This document shows positions 61,115 to 64,000 of a stretch of 64,000 bases of DNA, one piece after another. Position 1 is the stretch's first letter. Each line of letters begins with the position of its first letter. The stretch is from an uncultured Paracoccaceae bacterium. GTDB lineage: Bacteria; Pseudomonadota; Alphaproteobacteria; Rhodobacterales; Rhodobacteraceae. Made by a program: the position numbers and the translations under genes. The notes beneath the pieces are model-generated. The model was not told where the DNA came from and ran no database searches. It saw nothing but the letters and a program-made list of their open reading frames with translations. The stretch lies in NCBI GenBank assembly GCA_934500835.1, contig CAKSTR010000007.1, positions 124,001 to 188,000 of the forward strand, written 5' to 3'.

Positions 61115-61855
61115 CTACCTGCCCCCCTGCAGCCGCGTTGCCAGCTCTTCCGGCAGGCCCGCCGCGCGGATCTTCATCGCGGTCGCGCCGTGGTCATAGG
61201 CGGTCCGGCGAAACGTCAACTCATTGGTCGCGGTGTCCAGCAGCGCCCATCCCGCCTGCGCCACCCCGTCGCGCGGCTGCCCGGCCGAGCCGACCACCGC
61301 CAGCCAGCGGCGCGAGCGGATCAGCGGAATCGGAAATCCGCTGCGGAAGGGCTGTTCGCGCACCATGCCCTGCCGGTCGCAACTGGCCAGCAAGGGTATA
61401 TGGACATGGCCGCAGAAGATAAGCCGCGCATCCGTGGCCCGGAACGAAGGCGTGGCCTTGGTGTCCGAGGTGACATAGTTCCATTCCTCGGGTCCGTTGG
61501 CGCTGGCATGGACGAAAAGCATGTCGTCCATCCGCGCCGTCAGCGGCAATTCGCCAAGGAAGGCGCGGGCCTCGGCCGACAGGCGCGGAATGGTCCAGTC
61601 CAGCGCCTTGCGGGCCAGCGTCGACATCACCTCTTTCCCGCCGGCGGCGGCGTTGTCGTGGTTGCCGCGCAGGATCACCGCCCCCTGCCCCGCCAGATCA
61701 CGGCAGCGCGCCACGCACCATTCCGGGTCGGGTCCATAGCCGACGAGATCGCCAAGGATGACGATCCGCGCGGCCCCATGCGCCTGCGCATCGTCCAGCA
61801 CCGCCTGCAGGCCTTCGCGGTTGCCGTGGATATCGGTCAGGATCGCCAGCCGCAT
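61115..61855 (-). CDS. Calcineurin-like metallophosphoesterase
   Basis: A 246-residue cytosolic phosphoesterase. The metal-binding series is complete: DIHGN (residue 8), GDLVGYGP, GNHDN, and GHVH. LPLTARMDDMLFVHAS is also conserved. Such small enzymes include protein phosphatases and nucleotide hydrolases. Tight linkage with the kinase-UspA gene, 1 base apart on the same strand, suggests the pair could be a phosphatase and its kinase, which is inference. Confidence 0.87.
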   Translation of the reverse strand: MRLAILTDIHGNREGLQAVLDDAQAHGAARIVILGDLVGYGPDPEWCVARCRDLAGQGAVILRGNHDNAAAGGKEVMSTLARKALDWTIPRLSAEARAFLGELPLTARMDDMLFVHASANGPEEWNYVTSDTKATPSFRATDARLIFCGHVHIPLLASCDRQGMVREQPFRSGFPIPLIRSRRWLAVVGSAGQPRDGVAQAGWALLDTATNELTFRRTAYDHGATAMKIRAAGLPEELATRLQGGR

Positions 61856-61940
61856 CTGTCCTCCCTGCGCCTCGCCTCAGGATACGGGGGCGTATGGCCA
61901 TCCACAATGCGCCAGATCAAGTCATTCCGGCGACCGCCGC

Positions 61941-62564
61941 TCAGACCAGCGAGGTGACCCAAAGCACCGTCGCCGCATCTTCGGACAGGCTGACGACATT
62001 GTGCCCCATCGAGGCATCGTAATAGGCGCTGTCGCCACGTTTCAGCTCCACCGGTTCGTAGAATTCAGTGTAAAGCCGCACCACACCGGTCAGGACGTAA
62101 AGGAATTCCTCGCCATCATGGCGAACCCAGCCGTCGAAATCCTCCAGCACCCGCGCCCGGATGACCGCGCGATAGGGCAGCATCTGCTTTTTCGACAGCG
62201 TTCCGGCAAGAAGCTCATGCTCGTAGGTTGCGGTGACACTGGCCTGCCCCTCGCCCGCGCTGGTCACGGCCATCCGTCCGTTGACCTGTGCCCGCGACGG
62301 CGGCGTGAACAGCTGCGGGACCGAGATCGCCAGCCCCTCGGCCAGCTTCTTCAACGCCTCGTAGGTCGGCGACATCTGGCCGTTCTCGATCTTCGACAGC
62401 GTCGAGCGCGCCAGCCCCGCCTGCCCTGCGGCCTGTTCCAGCGTCCAGCCCCGCGCCTTGCGCAGGTCGCGCACGCGGCTGCCCAGATCCAGCGGCTCCA
62501 GATGCGCCTCTCCCCCGTCCTCGCGGGCAATGCGGATTAGGGTTTTCGGATCGGGCTGGGTCAT
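61941..62564 (-). CDS. XRE-family regulator with C-terminal cupin domain
   Basis: A 207-residue regulator. The N-terminal helix-turn-helix is VRDLRKARGWTLEQAAGQAGLARSTLSKIENGQMSPTYEALKKLAEGL (about residues 30-77). The C-terminal cupin has HDGEEFLYVLTGVVRLYTE and RGDSAYYDASMGHNV, able to bind a small ligand or metal. It is divergent from the acyl-CoA ligase gene, 65 bases away, and so may regulate it. The ligand is unknown. Confidence 0.88.
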   Translation of the reverse strand: MTQPDPKTLIRIAREDGGEAHLEPLDLGSRVRDLRKARGWTLEQAAGQAGLARSTLSKIENGQMSPTYEALKKLAEGLAISVPQLFTPPSRAQVNGRMAVTSAGEGQASVTATYEHELLAGTLSKKQMLPYRAVIRARVLEDFDGWVRHDGEEFLYVLTGVVRLYTEFYEPVELKRGDSAYYDASMGHNVVSLSEDAATVLWVTSLV

Positions 62565-62629
62565 TGCGATGACCTAGCGCCCCCCGCGCCACCTTGCAAC
62601 CCGCGCCCCGCCCGCCTATGCGAAAGGGG

Positions 62630-64000
62630 ATGTCGAATACCGCTTTCAACCTTGCCGCCCATGTGCTGGCGCGCGGGCAGGAGACGCCCGAGAAGATCGC
62701 CCTTGCGGTCCTTGGCCTGACGGGAGCCGAGCGGTGGAGCTATGGCCGGCTGATCAATGCCGTCCGGGGGTGTGGCAGCTGGCTGTCGCGGCAGGCCGAT
62801 CCGGGTGATCGCATCCTGATCCGCCTGGGCAATACGCCGGCCTATCCGGTGCTGTATCTTGGTGCCATCGCCGCCGGAATGGTTCCCGTTGCGACCTCGC
62901 CGCTTCTGACGGGGCCCGAGATTGCCCGCATGGCCGGGATCGTGCGCCCGCGGCTGACCGTGGCCGATCCCGGCATTGCCGTGCCCGGGGGGCCGGTGCT
63001 GGCCGCCGACCTGCCCGCCTGGGAGGCCGCCCTGCCCTGCGACTGGCATCTGGGCAATCCGCAGCGCGAGGCCTATGTCGTCTTCACCTCCGGCACCTCT
63101 GGCACGCCCATGGCGGTGCGTCACGCCCATCGTGCCATCCTTGCGCGCGGCATGATGCATCGCGGGTGGGAGGGGCTGACCGCGCAGGACCGCCTCTTGC
63201 ACGCGGGCGCCTTCAACTGGACCTATACGATGGGCACCGGCCTGCTGGACCCCTGGACGGTGGGCGCCACCGCGCTGATCCCCGGCCCGCAGGTCGCGCA
63301 AGAGCATATCCCGCTGCTGCTGAGGCGCCACGATGCGACGATCTTCGCAGCCTCCCCCGCGCTGTTCCGCCGCCTTCTGCGCGCGCCGATGCCGGGGATG
63401 CCCCGCCTGCGCCACGCGCTGTCCGCCGGCGAGGCGCTGCCCCCCGCCCTGCGCGACCAATGGCGCGAGACGACCGGGACCGAGATCCACGAAGCCCTTG
63501 GCATGTCCGAGCTTTCCACCTTCATCTCGGGCAATCCCGACCATCCGGCCCCGTATGGCGCCACCGGCTTTCCGCAGCCCGGCCGGCGCATCGCCGTTCT
63601 CGGTCCGCAGGGCCAGCCCCTGCCGCCGGGCGAGGCGGGGCAGCTGGCGGTCTCGACGGCGGACCCGGGCCTGATGCTGTCCTATGTCGGCCATACGCCC
63701 CCGCAGGGCGACTGGTTCCTGACCGGCGACATGGTGCATCAAGGCTGGGACGGCGCCATCCATTATCACGGCCGCGCCGATGAGATGATGAATCCCGGCG
63801 GCATCCGTGTCTCGCCGCGCGAAGTGGAACTGGCTCTGGCCGATCTGCCCGGTGTCACCGAACTGGCCGTGTCCGAGATCCCTGCCACCAACGGTGCCCG
63901 CTTCATCGCCTGCTTTTACGCAGGCGAACCTGTGCCGCAAAGCACAGCCGCGGAATTTGCAGCCGACCGGCTGGCGCGCTACAAACAGCCAAGGGCCTGG
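62630..64000 (+). CDS. AMP-forming acyl-CoA ligase (benzoate-CoA ligase-like), 3' end outside window
   Basis: The frame from ATG 62630 stays open to the last base, giving 457 residues without a stop. AAAGGGG lies directly upstream of the ATG. The adenylation motifs are YVVFTSGTSGTPMAVRHAHRA (A3), EALGMSELSTF (A5), LTGDM (A7) and YHGRADEMMNPGGIRVSPREVE (A8); the catalytic Lys region has just been reached at ARYKQPRAW. It activates a carboxylic acid with ATP and CoA. GMSE and the compact size recall benzoate-CoA ligases. A divergent XRE-cupin gene may control it. Confidence 0.88.
   Translation, partial: MSNTAFNLAAHVLARGQETPEKIALAVLGLTGAERWSYGRLINAVRGCGSWLSRQADPGDRILIRLGNTPAYPVLYLGAIAAGMVPVATSPLLTGPEIARMAGIVRPRLTVADPGIAVPGGPVLAADLPAWEAALPCDWHLGNPQREAYVVFTSGTSGTPMAVRHAHRAILARGMMHRGWEGLTAQDRLLHAGAFNWTYTMGTGLLDPWTVGATALIPGPQVAQEHIPLLLRRHDATIFAASPALFRRLLRAPMPGMPRLRHALSAGEALPPALRDQWRETTGTEIHEALGMSELSTFISGNPDHPAPYGATGFPQPGRRIAVLGPQGQPLPPGEAGQLAVSTADPGLMLSYVGHTPPQGDWFLTGDMVHQGWDGAIHYHGRADEMMNPGGIRVSPREVELALADLPGVTELAVSEIPATNGARFIACFYAGEPVPQSTAAEFAADRLARYKQPRAW

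Noticed and set aside
62561..63940. Minus-strand open frame of 459 codons at the right edge
   Set aside because: The plus strand carries a full set of acyl-CoA ligase motifs in a frame open to the window end, so the minus frame is a shadow.

Overview
The window is a GC-rich, tightly packed chromosomal segment. Gene content and order point to an alphaproteobacterium of the Rhodobacteraceae (Rhodobacter/Paracoccus-like): yajC-secD-secF followed by a cytochrome c maturation cluster in the order ccmABCDG (helABCDX of Rhodobacter capsulatus, with a 52-residue CcmD), a Fur/Mur-type regulator without the usual Cys pairs, an HU protein with a long basic tail, and dispersed intergenic repeats built around GGGATATTT. 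The species cannot be named from sequence reading alone. No CRISPR array, rRNA, prophage or intact insertion sequence was seen; one tRNA gene (tRNA-Val, CAC) is present. LAYOUT. 1-8 kb: end of a membrane acyltransferase, Sec accessory genes and cytochrome c maturation genes. 8-17 kb: acnA, a DUF1223 protein, a lipid A-type acyltransferase with a DMT permease, a MacA/MacB-like tripartite exporter, and a Fur-family regulator. 17-38 kb: accessory catabolic region. It starts with a stachydrine/N-methylproline demethylase-like flavoprotein and a divergent TetR with a perfect 24-base palindrome between them. It continues with a MarR divergent from a long co-directional array: molybdenum hydroxylase (FAD subunit plus fused 2Fe-2S/Mo subunit), a 6-hydroxynicotinate reductase-like iron-sulfur protein, a UPF0280 (ApbE-like) protein, an AA_synth/DUF1185 protein, a polytopic membrane protein, a complete branched-chain-type ABC importer, and hydantoinase/oxoprolinase A and B. 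A 5-carboxymethyl-2-hydroxymuconate isomerase-like tautomerase and an HpaR-like MarR close the region. 38-45 kb: TetR-controlled RND efflux operon, tgt. 45-48.3 kb: lon, HU, tRNA-Val. 48.3-53 kb: possible eroded IS fragment, an FAD oxidoreductase, a LuxR solo, tsf and rpsB with a structured leader. 53-64 kb: pseudouridine catabolism pair (psuK-psuG), DUF502, patatin plus 3-hydroxybutyrate dehydrogenase, a candidate small RNA, a YejA-like peptide-binding protein, an entericidin-like lipoprotein, a kinase-UspA fusion, a metallophosphoesterase, an XRE-cupin regulator, and the start of an acyl-CoA ligase that runs off the window. HOW THE MAIN LOCUS MAY WORK. The 20.3-37.6 kb array looks like a self-contained system for an N-heterocyclic compound. 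The ABC importer would bring in the ring, the molybdenum hydroxylase would hydroxylate it using water, the hydroxynicotinate reductase-like protein would dearomatise it, and HyuA/HyuB (ATP-dependent) or the AA_synth protein would open the lactam. The tautomerase could act on a later intermediate. Nicotinate-like chemistry is the nearest precedent, but the enamidase and later enzymes of the Eubacterium barkeri pathway are absent, so substrate and product are unknown. This is the best candidate in the window for an undescribed pathway. The clearest non-coding novelty is a probable 76-nt small RNA on the minus strand at 57516-57591.
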